From positions 496,001-560,000 of the forward strand of contig JAXLQL010000001.1 in assembly GCA_046331625.1 (NCBI GenBank): DNA of 64,000 nt, given 5' to 3'. The stretch comes from JAXLQL01 sp046331625 (GTDB lineage Bacteria; Acidobacteriota; Terriglobia; Bryobacterales; Bryobacteraceae). Below the pieces are notes generated by a model, which was not told where the DNA came from, made no database searches, and saw only the letters and a list, made by a program, of their open reading frames with translations. The position numbers were made by a program, and so were the translations under genes. Shown here piece by piece: positions 24,786 to 34,500 of this stretch (within the stretch, counting starts at the first letter, position 1; every line of letters starts with the position of its first letter).

Positions 24786-25132
24786 AGAATTTCGTTCAAC
24801 CAGGAAACACGCTGACAGTCACTGCGGCCGCGACGATCACGTCTGGCCAGTTGGTTGTCGTTGGCGCAATCATCGGAGTCGCGGCCGCCAGTGCGGCGAT
24901 CGGCGACGACGTGGAGCTCGACACCATCGGCGTGTTCACCTTGCCGAAGGTGACCGCGGACGTCGTTTCCGCCGGGGACAAGCTCTACTGGGACTCGGCG
25001 CAATCGAAGCTGACAAAGACGGCGGGCACGGGTTCGAAGCCGCTTGTTGGAGTCGCTGCGAAAGCCGCCGGCAATGGCGTGACCGAGCTCCAGTGCCGGC
25101 TGATGATGACGGGGGCAACCGGGCCGGCGTGA
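24782..25132 (+). CDS. DUF2190 capsid decoration protein
   Basis: 116 residues. It begins MKNFVQPGNTLTVTAAATI and contains GQLVVVGAIIGVAAA, VELDTIGVFTLPK and GDKLYWDS..SKLTKTA, the recurrent features of DUF2190 (gpD-like trimeric decoration proteins with SH3-like beta barrels). It would stabilise the expanded capsid. It is coupled by ATGA to the gpW-like gene and is the last structural gene before the integration module. Confidence 0.88.
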   Translation: MKNFVQPGNTLTVTAAATITSGQLVVVGAIIGVAAASAAIGDDVELDTIGVFTLPKVTADVVSAGDKLYWDSAQSKLTKTAGTGSKPLVGVAAKAAGNGVTELQCRLMMTGATGPA

Positions 25133-25265
25133 GTAGGTACATTCGAGTTTGACGCACAACTGATCGGCGATTTTGTGCGCCAAAGGGCCGGGGTCCGGTA
25201 AACCCTGGCGGGCCGTCTCCACGCTCTACCTCCTTGCGCTACGACGGCACCCTTCTACCAGCCAT

Positions 25266-25514
25266 ATGAAGTTGAGATCAAGAGTCGAACGGCGGCGGCG
25301 ACCGCGCCCACCAGTCGAGAAGCGGAGCTGGCTCATCGCCAGCGAGATCTACGATCTGTGTGGGCTCAGTGAAGCGACTGTCAATCGCTACGCGCGCGGA
25401 GAGCTCAAGCCTGTTTTGCCGTCGATCCCTCGCGGCACGCGTGGGCGCGTGTTTCGTCGGGACACGGTGTTGGTGTGGATCAAGCAACTTGAGGAGGCGT
25501 CCCAGCAGTGCTAG
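25266..25514 (+). CDS. Excisionase-like HTH DNA-binding protein
   Basis: 82 residues from ATG 25266 (the ORF is open farther upstream without a good start). A basic N-terminus (RSRVERRRRPRPP) precedes a MerR/Xis-type winged helix: WLIASEIYDLCGLSEATVNRYARGELKP, a wing with RGRVFRRDTVLVWI. It directly precedes the integrase gene, the usual place of the directionality factor. No catalytic role expected. Confidence 0.8.
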   Translation: MKLRSRVERRRRPRPPVEKRSWLIASEIYDLCGLSEATVNRYARGELKPVLPSIPRGTRGRVFRRDTVLVWIKQLEEASQQC

Positions 25515-25558
25515 GATCTCTCCGTCGAACTCGAACAGGAGCGCACGAAAGGACTTCG

Positions 25559-26710
25559 ATGCGCACCAGACAAAGGAGATTCCAAAAGGGATGCCTCAGA
25601 GATGCGGAAGGCGCTTGGGTATGCAAATACTACGACGAGCGCGGAAAGCAAAGGACCCACACTGTCGGCCGGAGTGGCGGGCCCGACCGGATAACGAAGA
25701 CGGAAGCGGAGCGGCGCAAAGCCGACTTCATGGGCATGATCAACAAGGATCGGCGCCGCGACCGGCGGCAGGCGACGTTTGAGGAGTTCGTGAACAAGGT
25801 GTTCATTCCCAATCGTGAGGATCCCGAATTGAAGCCAGTCCGTGGCGGGACGCTGCGCAACCAGGTTCAGCGGTTGAAGGCATACGTTCTGCCGTGCATC
25901 GGCCCGGTGATCTTCGAGAATCTCGAACAGGAGCACCTTCGCGGCGTGCTCAAGGAAGCGCGCAAGCGCGAGTTGGGCGCGGAGATGTTGCGCAAGATCC
26001 GGACGGACCTGATCCACGTCTGCCGTTCGGCGGCAGGCGAGGGCTACCTCGATCGCCAGATCTGGGAGAAGCTGCCGGTAGCAGAATCTACCAAGGCACC
26101 AGCAGAGAAGCGGACGGTGAACCTCGAGCAATACGCCGATGCTTGGGTTGCGCTCGCTGAGCGAGACCGGATCGCCTTCCACCTGGTCATGCTGTTCGGC
26201 CTTCGCGAGTCGGAGGTGTTCGCGCTGCGTTGCGGCGACATCCTGGGCAACGGGCTTCGCATTGATGAGTCCGTATACGGTGGGCAGTGGGACGATCCCA
26301 AAGGTAAGCGGAGCTGGCGCAAGGTTTACCTGACTCCGGACTTCCTCGAGAGGCTCACGGCCTACAAGGACGGGCTCCCGGCGAATGACTCTGACGCCTG
26401 GCTGTTTCCGTCAACGGCGGTGAGTACTCCTGAGTGGCCGGGCAACGCGATGAAGAATCGCATCCGGCCGGCGCTCGCACCGCTCGGACTCGGGTGGTTG
26501 AACTTCGCGATCCTCCGGCGCAGCTATTCGACGCTGAACCGGAAGTTCGGGACCGATGACGTTGTGGCCGCACACCAGCAGGGCCACGACAAGGCGCTTC
26601 ACCTCCGCGAGTACGTCCAGGTCGATGACCTCGACGCCATCGCGGCGGAAGCTGGTAAACTTTCAGTGCAGTTCAATGGAGTGCTTCGCGAGAGGGCACG
26701 AAAAGGGTAG
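25559..26710 (+). CDS. int: Tyrosine recombinase integrase
   Basis: 383 residues from ATG 25559 (AAAGGA 5 bp upstream; an earlier in-frame GTG exists but lacks such a site). An arm-binding N-terminus and a SAM-like core-binding domain (about 75-170) precede the catalytic domain: box I Arg216 (LFGLRESEVFAL), Lys near 251, box II FAILRRSYST (Arg320 or 321; the usual His is Tyr), His343 (QQGHD) and nucleophile Tyr352 (LREYVQ). The gene ends 36 bp from the right att site in tRNA-Gly. It should integrate and excise this element. Confidence 0.94.
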   Translation: MRTRQRRFQKGCLRDAEGAWVCKYYDERGKQRTHTVGRSGGPDRITKTEAERRKADFMGMINKDRRRDRRQATFEEFVNKVFIPNREDPELKPVRGGTLRNQVQRLKAYVLPCIGPVIFENLEQEHLRGVLKEARKRELGAEMLRKIRTDLIHVCRSAAGEGYLDRQIWEKLPVAESTKAPAEKRTVNLEQYADAWVALAERDRIAFHLVMLFGLRESEVFALRCGDILGNGLRIDESVYGGQWDDPKGKRSWRKVYLTPDFLERLTAYKDGLPANDSDAWLFPSTAVSTPEWPGNAMKNRIRPALAPLGLGWLNFAILRRSYSTLNRKFGTDDVVAAHQQGHDKALHLREYVQVDDLDAIAAEAGKLSVQFNGVLRERARKG

Positions 26711-26746
26711 ATGATGTTGACGATGAAGGCCAAGTTGTTGAAGGGA

Positions 26747-26792
26747 TTGGAGCGGGAGACGAGAATCGAACTCGCAACCAACAGCTTGGAAG
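26747..26792. repeat. Right attachment site (46-bp direct repeat)
   Basis: Exact copy of 16021-16066. It covers the 3' half of the intact tRNA-Gly gene, from the anticodon loop to just beyond CCA. The element therefore brought its own copy of the tRNA 3' end and kept the gene functional, the usual outcome for integrases that use tRNA targets. Confidence 0.93.
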
Positions 26793-26822
26793 GCTGTGAC
26801 TCTACCATTGAGTTACTCCCGC
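26748..26822 (-). tRNA. tRNA-Gly (anticodon TCC)
   Basis: Cloverleaf fits fully: acceptor GCGGGAG/CTCCCGC, D-stem ACTC/GAGT with loop AATGGTA, anticodon stem ACAGC/GCTGT with loop CTTCCAA (anticodon TCC, reads GGA), 5-nt variable loop, T-arm GCGAG-TTCGATT-CTCGT, discriminator T and encoded CCA. It is the integration target of the element to its left. Confidence 0.96.
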
Positions 26823-26915
26823 TCAGGAGAGTACTCTTTCATTGTAGGGATGCCGGGGCCTTTCGGTCAACCAGCGGGACTCGACATCGTGATAGCATTG
26901 CTCCCGGAGAGCGCC

Positions 26916-28136
26916 ATGAAAAGGACAACCGTATTGAATCGCCGCCGCCTGTTGCAGTCGGGTCTCGCCGCCCCAGTGCTGGCCTCGCCCCCGCCAGCAG
27001 CCAAGACCACCCAATCGATCTATCAACGCCTCGGTGTCCAGACGTTCATCAACGCCTATGGCACGTTGACCACTCTCGGCGGCACGCTGCTGGAACCCGA
27101 GGTGAAGCGCGCCATGGAAGAGGCATCGCAGCACTTCGTCGCCATTCACGATCTCCAGAAGAAAGCCGGTCAGCGCTTGGCCGAACTCACGGGCGCCGAA
27201 GCAGCGTTCGTCACCGCCGGAGCTTCGTGCTCCATCTGCTTGGCCACCAGCGCAGTCACTGTCGGAGGCGATGTAGAGAAGATCCGCCGCCTCCCCGATC
27301 TGACTGGCTCGAAGAACGAAATCGTCATGCAGAAGGCCCACACCGGCTCGGGCAATCCGTATGACCAGAACTGGCGAATGATCGGGACCAAGGTGATCGC
27401 AGCCGAAACCGCGGACGAGTTGCGCTCGGCCATCGGCCCCCGGACAGCTGCGCTCGGGATGGTTCTGAGCCACAACTCCGAGGGCCACAAAGTGGAGCTC
27501 GAAGAGATGATCGCGATCGCCCACAAAGCAGGCCTTCCGCTCGTTCTCGACGCGGCAGCCGAGATCCCTCCTGCATCGAACCTGAAGAAGTTCGTGCAGA
27601 TGGGTGCGGACCTGGTCGCCTTCAGCGGCGGCAAGAACCTGCGCGGCCCCCAGTGCTCGGGGCTGCTTCTCGGTCGCAAGCATCTGATCGAGGCCGCCTA
27701 CTCCAACAGCGCTCCGAACAATCACTTCGCGCGAATCGCCAAGGTGGGCAAAGAGGAGATCGTGGGCCTGCTGACCGCAGTAGAAGTTGCGCTGCGGCGT
27801 GACGAGGCGGGCGAGCGTGCCACTCAAAAGGCGATGCTCGACCGTGTAGGTGCGATCGTGGCAGACGTCCCGTCGGTGAAAACCGAGTTCATTACGAACC
27901 TCGACTACAGCCACTCGCCGCGGCTCTCGATTCAATGGGACCAGAAGAAGCTCGGCATGACGCCGGCGCAAGTAAACGATCGACTGAAGGCCGGCGAACC
28001 ATCGATCATCGCGGCAGACATGACGAAGTTCCGCCCGTCATGGCCGGGCCTGGGAATTTTCGCAGCGTGCCTGAAGCCTGGTGAAGAAAAGATCGTCGGC
28101 GAGCGCGTGCGCGCGATCCTGAGTGGAAAAGCGTAG
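26916..28136 (+). CDS. Tat-exported SelA-like PLP-dependent protein (ammonia-lyase-like)
   Basis: 406 residues from ATG 26916 (GGAGAG upstream). A twin-arginine signal (NRRRLLQSGLAAPVL) precedes a SelA/DgaE-type fold: NAYGTLTTLGGTLLEPEV, aspartate in LVLDAAAEIPP, and the PLP lysine in DLVAFSGGKNLRGPQ (Lys240). Relatives with this GGK-x-LRGPQ motif include D-glucosaminate-6-phosphate ammonia lyase, which removes ammonia from an amino sugar acid. With a Tat signal the cofactor would be loaded before export. The substrate is unknown. The gene converges with the next one with no base between the two stop codons. Confidence 0.85.
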   Translation: MKRTTVLNRRRLLQSGLAAPVLASPPPAAKTTQSIYQRLGVQTFINAYGTLTTLGGTLLEPEVKRAMEEASQHFVAIHDLQKKAGQRLAELTGAEAAFVTAGASCSICLATSAVTVGGDVEKIRRLPDLTGSKNEIVMQKAHTGSGNPYDQNWRMIGTKVIAAETADELRSAIGPRTAALGMVLSHNSEGHKVELEEMIAIAHKAGLPLVLDAAAEIPPASNLKKFVQMGADLVAFSGGKNLRGPQCSGLLLGRKHLIEAAYSNSAPNNHFARIAKVGKEEIVGLLTAVEVALRRDEAGERATQKAMLDRVGAIVADVPSVKTEFITNLDYSHSPRLSIQWDQKKLGMTPAQVNDRLKAGEPSIIAADMTKFRPSWPGLGIFAACLKPGEEKIVGERVRAILSGKA

Positions 28137-29351
28137 TCAACTTCGTTGGTAGAAGGCTTCTCTCGGCGCGCGATAGGCGATCGTCAACTCCGGCGTCTCG
28201 ATGCTCTTACGCCACACGCGCGACTCGAATAGCAGCGAGAGCGTGCAGGTGGTGAGCAGCGTGCGTTCCACTGGATACACCGGCTTGCCCGTAACAAACA
28301 TCTGTTCCATGCAATGGACCAGTCCATCGAAGTGCGCCAGCGGCCGCGCCCGGGCAGCATCGCGCGCTTGCCCGAAGTGCGTCACGATCGGTGCGCCCGA
28401 TCTGGGCTTTCCCGCAAATGTCCACCCGCTCGCATGCCCGTTGATCATGTACGCAACCGCCTTGAACCCATCGCGATATTCGAGAACGAATGCCACCGGC
28501 GCCTTGGCATTGTCTTCCACGCGCCCCGCCTTCACAGATGGCTCCTGCGCGAGCGCGGCTTCCAGCAGAGGAATGCTCCATCGGCCCGAGCCATCGCGCC
28601 ACTTCCATACATCGGCGCCCTCGATCCACTCGACCGAGCGGATCCCGGTCTCACCGCCCTTGCGCCGCTCCACCATGCACTGCAGCGACTCGAGCGTATG
28701 AAACCCGTATGCATCGAGATCGCCATAACCGAGCATCACGGCGCTCTCCAACTCGGCGCCCAACGCGACCTCGACCTCCGGCGTCCGCACGGTGAGCGGA
28801 ATCGACGAGCCCGCCATCAGGGGAAACTTCAAATCTTGCGACCAACGATACATCTCCTTCGCCTTGATCCACGAGTAGGAGAAGTGCTTGTCGCAAAAAA
28901 CAGGAACGCTCTTTCCCGTGCGGCGGAACACCTCGACAATACGCTCCATCAGTTCATAGCGAGGGTACAGCTTCTGCCCGCGGTCGTTCACGGGATAATT
29001 GCCATGCTCGCCAACAAAGCACACCGCGTCGACGGCCAGATCGCCGCCCCCGAGCGTGAGCGCCTCGCGAATCGTCGGAAAGATGCGGAACCCGTGCTTC
29101 TCCGCAAGTCCGCGGCTGAGGTCGGCAGGCGGAACCTGATCCGTATACATCGAGACCAGCCGCGTGCGCGGCTCAGTGCGCACTCCGTTGGGCGAATAGC
29201 CCTCGAGCAACCGCCCGATGATCACATTGGCGTGCGTGTTGAGCCGGCCGTCATTGGTGTACATCGTCGCCACAGCGGCCACAGTCTTCTTGGCAGGCTG
29301 TGCCGCCACCTGACTTGCGGCGATCGCTCCGGTGAACTGGCGTCTGTTCAT
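28137..29351 (-). CDS. Tat-exported conserved protein of unknown function
   Basis: 404 residues with a short RR signal (MNRRQFTGAIAASQVAA). The mature part begins with a Rossmann-like beta-alpha pattern (VAAVATMYTNDGRLNTHANVIIGRLLEGY) and contains AVCFVGEHGNYPVNDRGQKLYPRYEL, PVFCDKHFSYSW and MLGYGDLDAYGFHTLESLQCMVERR. His, Asp and Glu are plentiful, but I cannot assign a fold or reaction. It is 7 bp downstream of the creatininase-family gene and probably co-transcribed, so a role in the same exported amine or amide catabolism is plausible. Confidence 0.75.
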   Translation of the reverse strand: MNRRQFTGAIAASQVAAQPAKKTVAAVATMYTNDGRLNTHANVIIGRLLEGYSPNGVRTEPRTRLVSMYTDQVPPADLSRGLAEKHGFRIFPTIREALTLGGGDLAVDAVCFVGEHGNYPVNDRGQKLYPRYELMERIVEVFRRTGKSVPVFCDKHFSYSWIKAKEMYRWSQDLKFPLMAGSSIPLTVRTPEVEVALGAELESAVMLGYGDLDAYGFHTLESLQCMVERRKGGETGIRSVEWIEGADVWKWRDGSGRWSIPLLEAALAQEPSVKAGRVEDNAKAPVAFVLEYRDGFKAVAYMINGHASGWTFAGKPRSGAPIVTHFGQARDAARARPLAHFDGLVHCMEQMFVTGKPVYPVERTLLTTCTLSLLFESRVWRKSIETPELTIAYRAPREAFYQRS

Positions 29352-29358
29352 CCGTTCC

Positions 29359-30192
29359 TCACATCATCTGGCGAAGGCGCGCCGCGGCAAACTTCACCGC
29401 GATGTCGATCATGGCCTCGCCCTTCGCGGTAGTGGCGAGCTTCGCCTCGCGCGCAAATTCTTCTTCCTGCTGTGCCGACTTCGGATCCTTGATATGCAGA
29501 TGCGGCTTGATCTTGTCGTAGTCGACGCCCTCCCAGCGAATGCGCTCGGGGAAAGCAGCCATCGCGAACGAAGTTTCGAATTCGGCGGCGTGCCCGGGCG
29601 CTTTGCCGCTGGCCATGTACTTCTTCACGATCTCGGGCGTGTAGGCATCCCAGTAGGAGTTGAACTCGATGCGAATGCCCAGCTTCTTGGCGAACTCCGG
29701 TACACTTTGCCGCAGAGGCGCCACGTTGCCGCCGTGCCCGTTGAGCACCAGGATATTCTTCACGCCATGTACCTGGAGGCTCTCGCAGATTTCGAAAACA
29801 ACGGCGAGAAAAGTCTCCTTCTTGAGCGTCAGCGTGCCCTTGCGATCCATCCAATGGGGCGAAATCCCCACCGGAACCGGAGTCGCCACCATCACGCTCG
29901 GATAGAGCATCAGCGCGGCCTTCTGCGCCACCAAGGTGACGCTCGCCGTGTCATTGATCATCGCCAGATGCTCATTGTGTTGCTCCGTGCTCCCAGTGGG
30001 AACAATCACGGTCTTGAGCTGGCCGCCCTCGAGCGCTTCGCGGAATTCCTTGCGTGTGCTTTCCCAGAGGAGAACTTTTCTAGGATGCACGTAACCGGAA
30101 CCCGCGGGTTCGACGCCCGATCCGGCAGCAGCGGCAGCCAGCGAGCCAGCGGTCAGGCCGCGCAGAAACGATCGGCGAGGAGAAGCTTTCAT
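29359..30192 (-). CDS. Tat-exported creatininase-family amidohydrolase
   Basis: 277 residues from ATG 30192 (ATG 30204 also possible; the ORF is open to 30783 but that part is not credible). Tat signal SPRRSFLRGLTAGSLA. Creatininase metal-site motifs are present: VIVPTGSTEQHNEHL (Glu and His), NILVLNGHGGNVAPL, GHAAEFETSFAM. The family hydrolyses cyclic or linear amides (creatinine, formamides, mycofactocin peptide) with two metal ions. Substrate unknown; the gene leads a two-gene unit with the Tat protein downstream. Confidence 0.88.
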   Translation of the reverse strand: MKASPRRSFLRGLTAGSLAAAAAGSGVEPAGSGYVHPRKVLLWESTRKEFREALEGGQLKTVIVPTGSTEQHNEHLAMINDTASVTLVAQKAALMLYPSVMVATPVPVGISPHWMDRKGTLTLKKETFLAVVFEICESLQVHGVKNILVLNGHGGNVAPLRQSVPEFAKKLGIRIEFNSYWDAYTPEIVKKYMASGKAPGHAAEFETSFAMAAFPERIRWEGVDYDKIKPHLHIKDPKSAQQEEEFAREAKLATTAKGEAMIDIAVKFAAARLRQMM

Positions 30193-30292
30193 CGCAGCGA
30201 TCATACCAGCTTGATTGGTACTGTAGGCGTCCAGCCCGCTCGGTGGCTGGCTCGATATACTCATCTTCAGCCCCGACATTAGAAGTCCAAGC

Positions 30293-31549
30293 ATGAGCAT
30301 TCGTATCGAAGAGGGATCGTCTTCGGTCAGCAGGTGGATTCTGGCCGCCGCGTTAGCGCTCCAAACCGCATGCATCACCGACAAGCCAGTAGGCGCAGCC
30401 AACAAAACGGCGTCAGCGGAGAAGCCGCGCCCCGTGGTCCTGGGCTCCGCTAAGCTCGAGCGGATCACGCGGACCGTCGACGCCACGGGAACATTGGCTG
30501 CGGGCGACCGTATCGCGCTCGCCATGGGCGTAACGGGCCGCCTCCAAGAAGTACGCGTGGATCTCGGCGACCGCGTGCGCAAGGGCGACGTCATCGCGCG
30601 GCTCGACCCGGCCGATCTCGAGATCGCCGTGCAACAGGCCACGGCGGCGCTCCAACAGTCGCGCACCCGACTCGGCTTGCCGGCTGACGGCTCTTCGGAG
30701 ACGATCGTGGAAACAGATACGCCGGGCGTCCGCCAAGCCAACGCCGCGCTGCTCGAAGCCCGCATCCGGCAACAGCGCGCCAAGCAACTGTTCGAACAGA
30801 AATTGATCCCTTCCTCCGATTTCGACGCCGCACAGGCCGCCTTTCAGATCGCCGAAGGCCGCTATCAAGACGCGATCGAAGAGATCCGCAACAGGCAGGC
30901 GCAACTCGCGCAACGCAAAGCCGACCTCGCCATGGCACGCCAGCAATTGAGCTACGCCGTGCTGCGCGCACCCGCCGACGGCGCTGTAGTGGAGCGGCTG
31001 GCATCAACGGGACAGTTCATCGGAGCGAACTCGCCCATCGCGGCCATAGTCACCATTCACCCGTTGCGGCTTCGGCTCCCGGTGCCCGAGCGCCTCTCGG
31101 CGCGAGTTCGCACGGGCCAGCGCGTCCGGATCCGCCTCGACAAAGAAGCCGATCCGCAGGCCGAACCTCACTATGGAAAGGTGACGCGGTTGAGCCCTGC
31201 CATCGACGAAGAAAGCCGCACTCTGATGGTGGAAGCCGAGGTCCCCAACGAGAACGCGCGCCTGCGGCCGGGCGCCTTCGTGCGAGCGGAGATCCTTTCC
31301 GAAACCGAGCAGCCGGCCCTGTTCGTACCCGCCGCCGCGTTGGTCACGTTCGCCGGAATCGAGCGAGTGCTGACGGTGAAAGACGGCAAAGCGGTGGAGC
31401 GCACCGTCAAGACCGGCTGGCGCGATGCCGACCGCATCGAAGTCCTCGAGGGAATCGAGGTGGGCGAGCCTGTCATTCTGCGGCCCGGCAACCTCGCCGG
31501 CGGGCAAGCGGTGATCGAGCGGCAGCGTTCGGCGAAAGGATCCGACTAG
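30293..31549 (+). CDS. RND efflux periplasmic adaptor (membrane fusion protein)
   Basis: 418 residues. The N-terminal hydrophobic stretch ends LQTACITD, a possible lipobox. The barrel-sandwich hybrid half (GVTGRLQEVRVDLGDRVRKGDVIARLD), a coiled-coil hairpin (about 110-225) and the second half (YAVLRAPADGAVVERLASTGQFIG) are followed by beta-barrel and membrane-proximal domains (RIEVLEGIEVGEPVI). It ends 2 bp before the pump gene. It bridges the inner-membrane pump and an outer-membrane channel, which is not encoded here. Confidence 0.94.
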   Translation: MSIRIEEGSSSVSRWILAAALALQTACITDKPVGAANKTASAEKPRPVVLGSAKLERITRTVDATGTLAAGDRIALAMGVTGRLQEVRVDLGDRVRKGDVIARLDPADLEIAVQQATAALQQSRTRLGLPADGSSETIVETDTPGVRQANAALLEARIRQQRAKQLFEQKLIPSSDFDAAQAAFQIAEGRYQDAIEEIRNRQAQLAQRKADLAMARQQLSYAVLRAPADGAVVERLASTGQFIGANSPIAAIVTIHPLRLRLPVPERLSARVRTGQRVRIRLDKEADPQAEPHYGKVTRLSPAIDEESRTLMVEAEVPNENARLRPGAFVRAEILSETEQPALFVPAAALVTFAGIERVLTVKDGKAVERTVKTGWRDADRIEVLEGIEVGEPVILRPGNLAGGQAVIERQRSAKGSD

Positions 31550-31551
31550 CG

Positions 31552-34500
31552 ATGCAAAAGCTCGCCGACGTCTGCATTCGCCGGCCCGTATTCGCGGCCA
31601 TGATGATTCTCGCCCTGGTTGTCATCGGGGTTTCCAGCTATCTGCGGCTCGGCGTGGACCGCTTTCCTCAAGTCGACATCCCTACCGTAATGGTGAAGAC
31701 TCTTCTGCCCGGCGCGGGACCCGAAGAAGTGGAGACCCTCGTTTCCGACATCATCGAAGAGGCCGTGAACACGGTGGAAGGCATCCGTGAGTTGCGTTCC
31801 GTCTCGCATCCGGGGCGGTCCACCATCGTTGCGAACTTCGAACTGAATCGGGACATCGATGCCGCCGCGCAGGACATTCGCGATCGTGTCTCTGCCGTCC
31901 TGCGACAACTGCCCGAGGATATCGAGCCTCCAGTAGCGGCCAAGTTCGATAACGAGAGTACGCCGGTGCTTTCGATTGCGCTGTCTGGAACGAAGTCGGT
32001 TCGCGAACTGACGGAACTTGCCGACAAAGTGATCAAACCGCAGATCGAGCGCTCCACAGGAGTTGGCGAGGTCCAGATCGTCGGCGGCCGCGAGCGCGCG
32101 ATCAACATCTGGGCCGATGCCGATCGGTTGGCCGCTTACCGCCTTCCCATCACGCGTGTGGCCACGGCGCTGGCGCGCCAGAATACGGAAGTCCCGGGCG
32201 GGAACATCACGGCCGGAGTCCACGAGCAGTCTCTGCGTACGGCCGGCCGCCTGGTGGATCCGCGCGCGTTCAACGATCTGGTGATCGCTACCGTTCGCCA
32301 CACACCGGTGCGAGTAGCCGACATCGGCTACGCCGAAGATGGCACCAAGGAGCAGCGCACCGTATCGCGGCTCGATGGAATACCCACCGTAGTGCTCGAC
32401 ATTCGGCGGCAGTCTGGGGCCAACACGGTGGCCGTGATCGAGGGCGTCAAAGAAAAGATGTCGCGCGCGTCGGCGCTGTTGCCCGCCGGAGTTTCCTACA
32501 GGTTCATTCGCGATCAGTCGCGTTATATCGAAGCCGCACTCAGCGAGATCAATCTCCATTTGGTGCTCGGCAGCATTCTTGCGTCGCTCGTAGTGCTGGC
32601 GTTCACACGCAGTTGGAGCAGTACCGTGATTGCGGCGATCGCGATTCCGGTATCGGTGATTGCGAGCTTCGGAGTGATGAAGGCCTTGGGATTCACGCTG
32701 AACAGCGTGACGATGCTGTCGCTCGTGTTGATGGTCGGCATTGTGATCGACGACGCGATCATCGTTCTCGAGAACATTTTTCGCTTCGTCGAAGAGAAGG
32801 GCATGAATCCATTCCTCGCGGCCCGCGCCGCAACGGCAGACATCGGCATGGCCGTGCTCGCCACAACCCTCAGCCTGGTGGTGATCTTCGTGCCAGTGTC
32901 GTTCATGTCGAGCATCTCGGGACGGTTCCTCTATCAGTTCGGAATCACCTCGGCTGTCGCCATCCTGGTGAGCCTGTTCGTCTCGTTCTCATTGACGCCG
33001 ATGATGAGCGCTCGCCTGCTTCGCCCCTTGAAGCAAGGTGAGGTGGGGCACGATCACGCGGCCTCACGCACGGGCTTCTACCGCTACATCGATCGTTTCT
33101 ACGCAGGCTTGCTGTCGTTCTCGATGCGCCACCGGTTCGCGGTTGCCATGCTCGGGCTCACGGTAGCCGCCAGTTCGATCCCGCTGTATCAGGCAGTTCG
33201 ACAAGAGTACATTCCAAGCGATGTCGACGAGGCCGAGTTCGAGGTAGAGGTGAACGCGCCCGAGGGAGTCAGCATGGCGGGCATGAACGACGTGCTGCTG
33301 CAGGTAGAAAAAGATATCCGCGAGACACCCGGCGTGACTTCGGTGCTGGCCGATATCGGCGGCAACCCGCAAGGCGGAGGCATCAGCCGCGGCGACCTAT
33401 TGGTGGCGATCGAGCCGCATGAAAAGCGTACCCTTTCGGTGTCGCGCCTGCTGCGCGAGACGCTCCGCGGCCAGCCGATGAAGGCGTTCCAAGGGAACTA
33501 CAGCCAGCGCCAAGTGATGGTGGCGATCCGCAAGAAGCTCTCGCGGTACAAGGATCTTTGGACTCGCGTTCGGAACGCTCCGTCGTTCAGTCTCGGCGGC
33601 GGCAATCACGAAATCGACTTCGTGATTCGCGGTCCCGACCTCCTCTCGCTCGCCAAATACTCCGCCCAGTTGCGCGACCGTTCCCGGGAGTTGGGCGGCA
33701 TCGTGGATGGCGACGTCACGCTGAAGTTGAACAGTCCGGAACTGCGGGTGAACATCGATCGCGCGCGCGCCGCCGACCTCGCCGTTTCCACCAATGACGT
33801 TGCGCAGGCGCTCCGCATCATGGTCGGCGGTGAGGAGAAGGTGACTCGCTATCGCGATCCGGCAATCAACGAGGACTACGATGTGGAACTGCGTCTCTTG
33901 CAGCAGTTCCGCGGGAGCGCTGGCGCCATTGCACAGCTTTACGTACCGCGCGACAACGGCGAACTGGCTCGTCTCGACAGCCTGGTGGAGATGACATCGG
34001 ATACGACGCCCACGCGCATTGACCGGCTTGACCGCCAACGCCAGGCTAGCTTGCGCGCAGGGGTGGGTCCTGGGTTCGCGCTCGCGGACCGCATCGAAGC
34101 CTTGCGGCAAGCCGTGAAGGAGATGAACCTGCCGCCCGCGTATTCGACGAGCGTTACGGGTAAGGCACGCGAGCTCGAGCGCACGGGGCGCGAGTTTCTG
34201 ATCGCATTCGCGCTCTCGATTGCGTTCATGTACATGATCCTGGCTTCGCAGTTCGAGAACCTGGTGCATCCGTTGACGATCCTTCTTTCGCTGCCGCTCT
34301 CGATTCCGTTCGCGCTGCTCTCGCTATGGGCGACGGGCAACACCATGAACCTCTACTCCGCACTCGGGATTCTGGTGTTGTTCGGAGTGGTGAAGAAGAA
34401 TTCGATCTTGCAGATTGACCACATGAACAACTTGCGAGCCTCTGGGATGTCGCGCGCGGAGGCGATTTTGCAGGGCAATCGCGACCGGCTGCGGCCCATC

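Larger units (their letters stand above)
16021..26792. mobile_element. tRNA-Gly-integrated prophage or capsid-encoding phage satellite
   Basis: A 10.7-kb element flanked by an exact 46-bp direct repeat (16021-16066 and 26747-26792) that equals the tRNA-Gly segment from the anticodon loop to the 3' end. The tyrosine integrase lies beside the right repeat. All genes read rightward, many with 4-bp ATGA/GTGA/TTGA overlaps. Modules: initiator with iterons, TerS/TerL, portal, protease-capsid, gpW-like connector, DUF2190 decoration protein, excisionase-like HTH protein, integrase. There is no tail, tape-measure, lysis or CI-like repressor gene. That gene set resembles capsid-forming phage-inducible islands, but the broken capsid gene fits a degraded prophage equally well. 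Confidence 0.9.

Noticed and set aside
26823..27971. Minus-strand ORF of 382 codons
   Set aside because: Antisense shadow of the Tat-exported PLP gene, which has a ribosome site, an RR signal and catalytic motifs.
30193..30783. N-terminal extension of the creatininase-family gene
   Set aside because: The extension overlaps the divergent RND adaptor gene and precedes a clear Tat signal at 30192.
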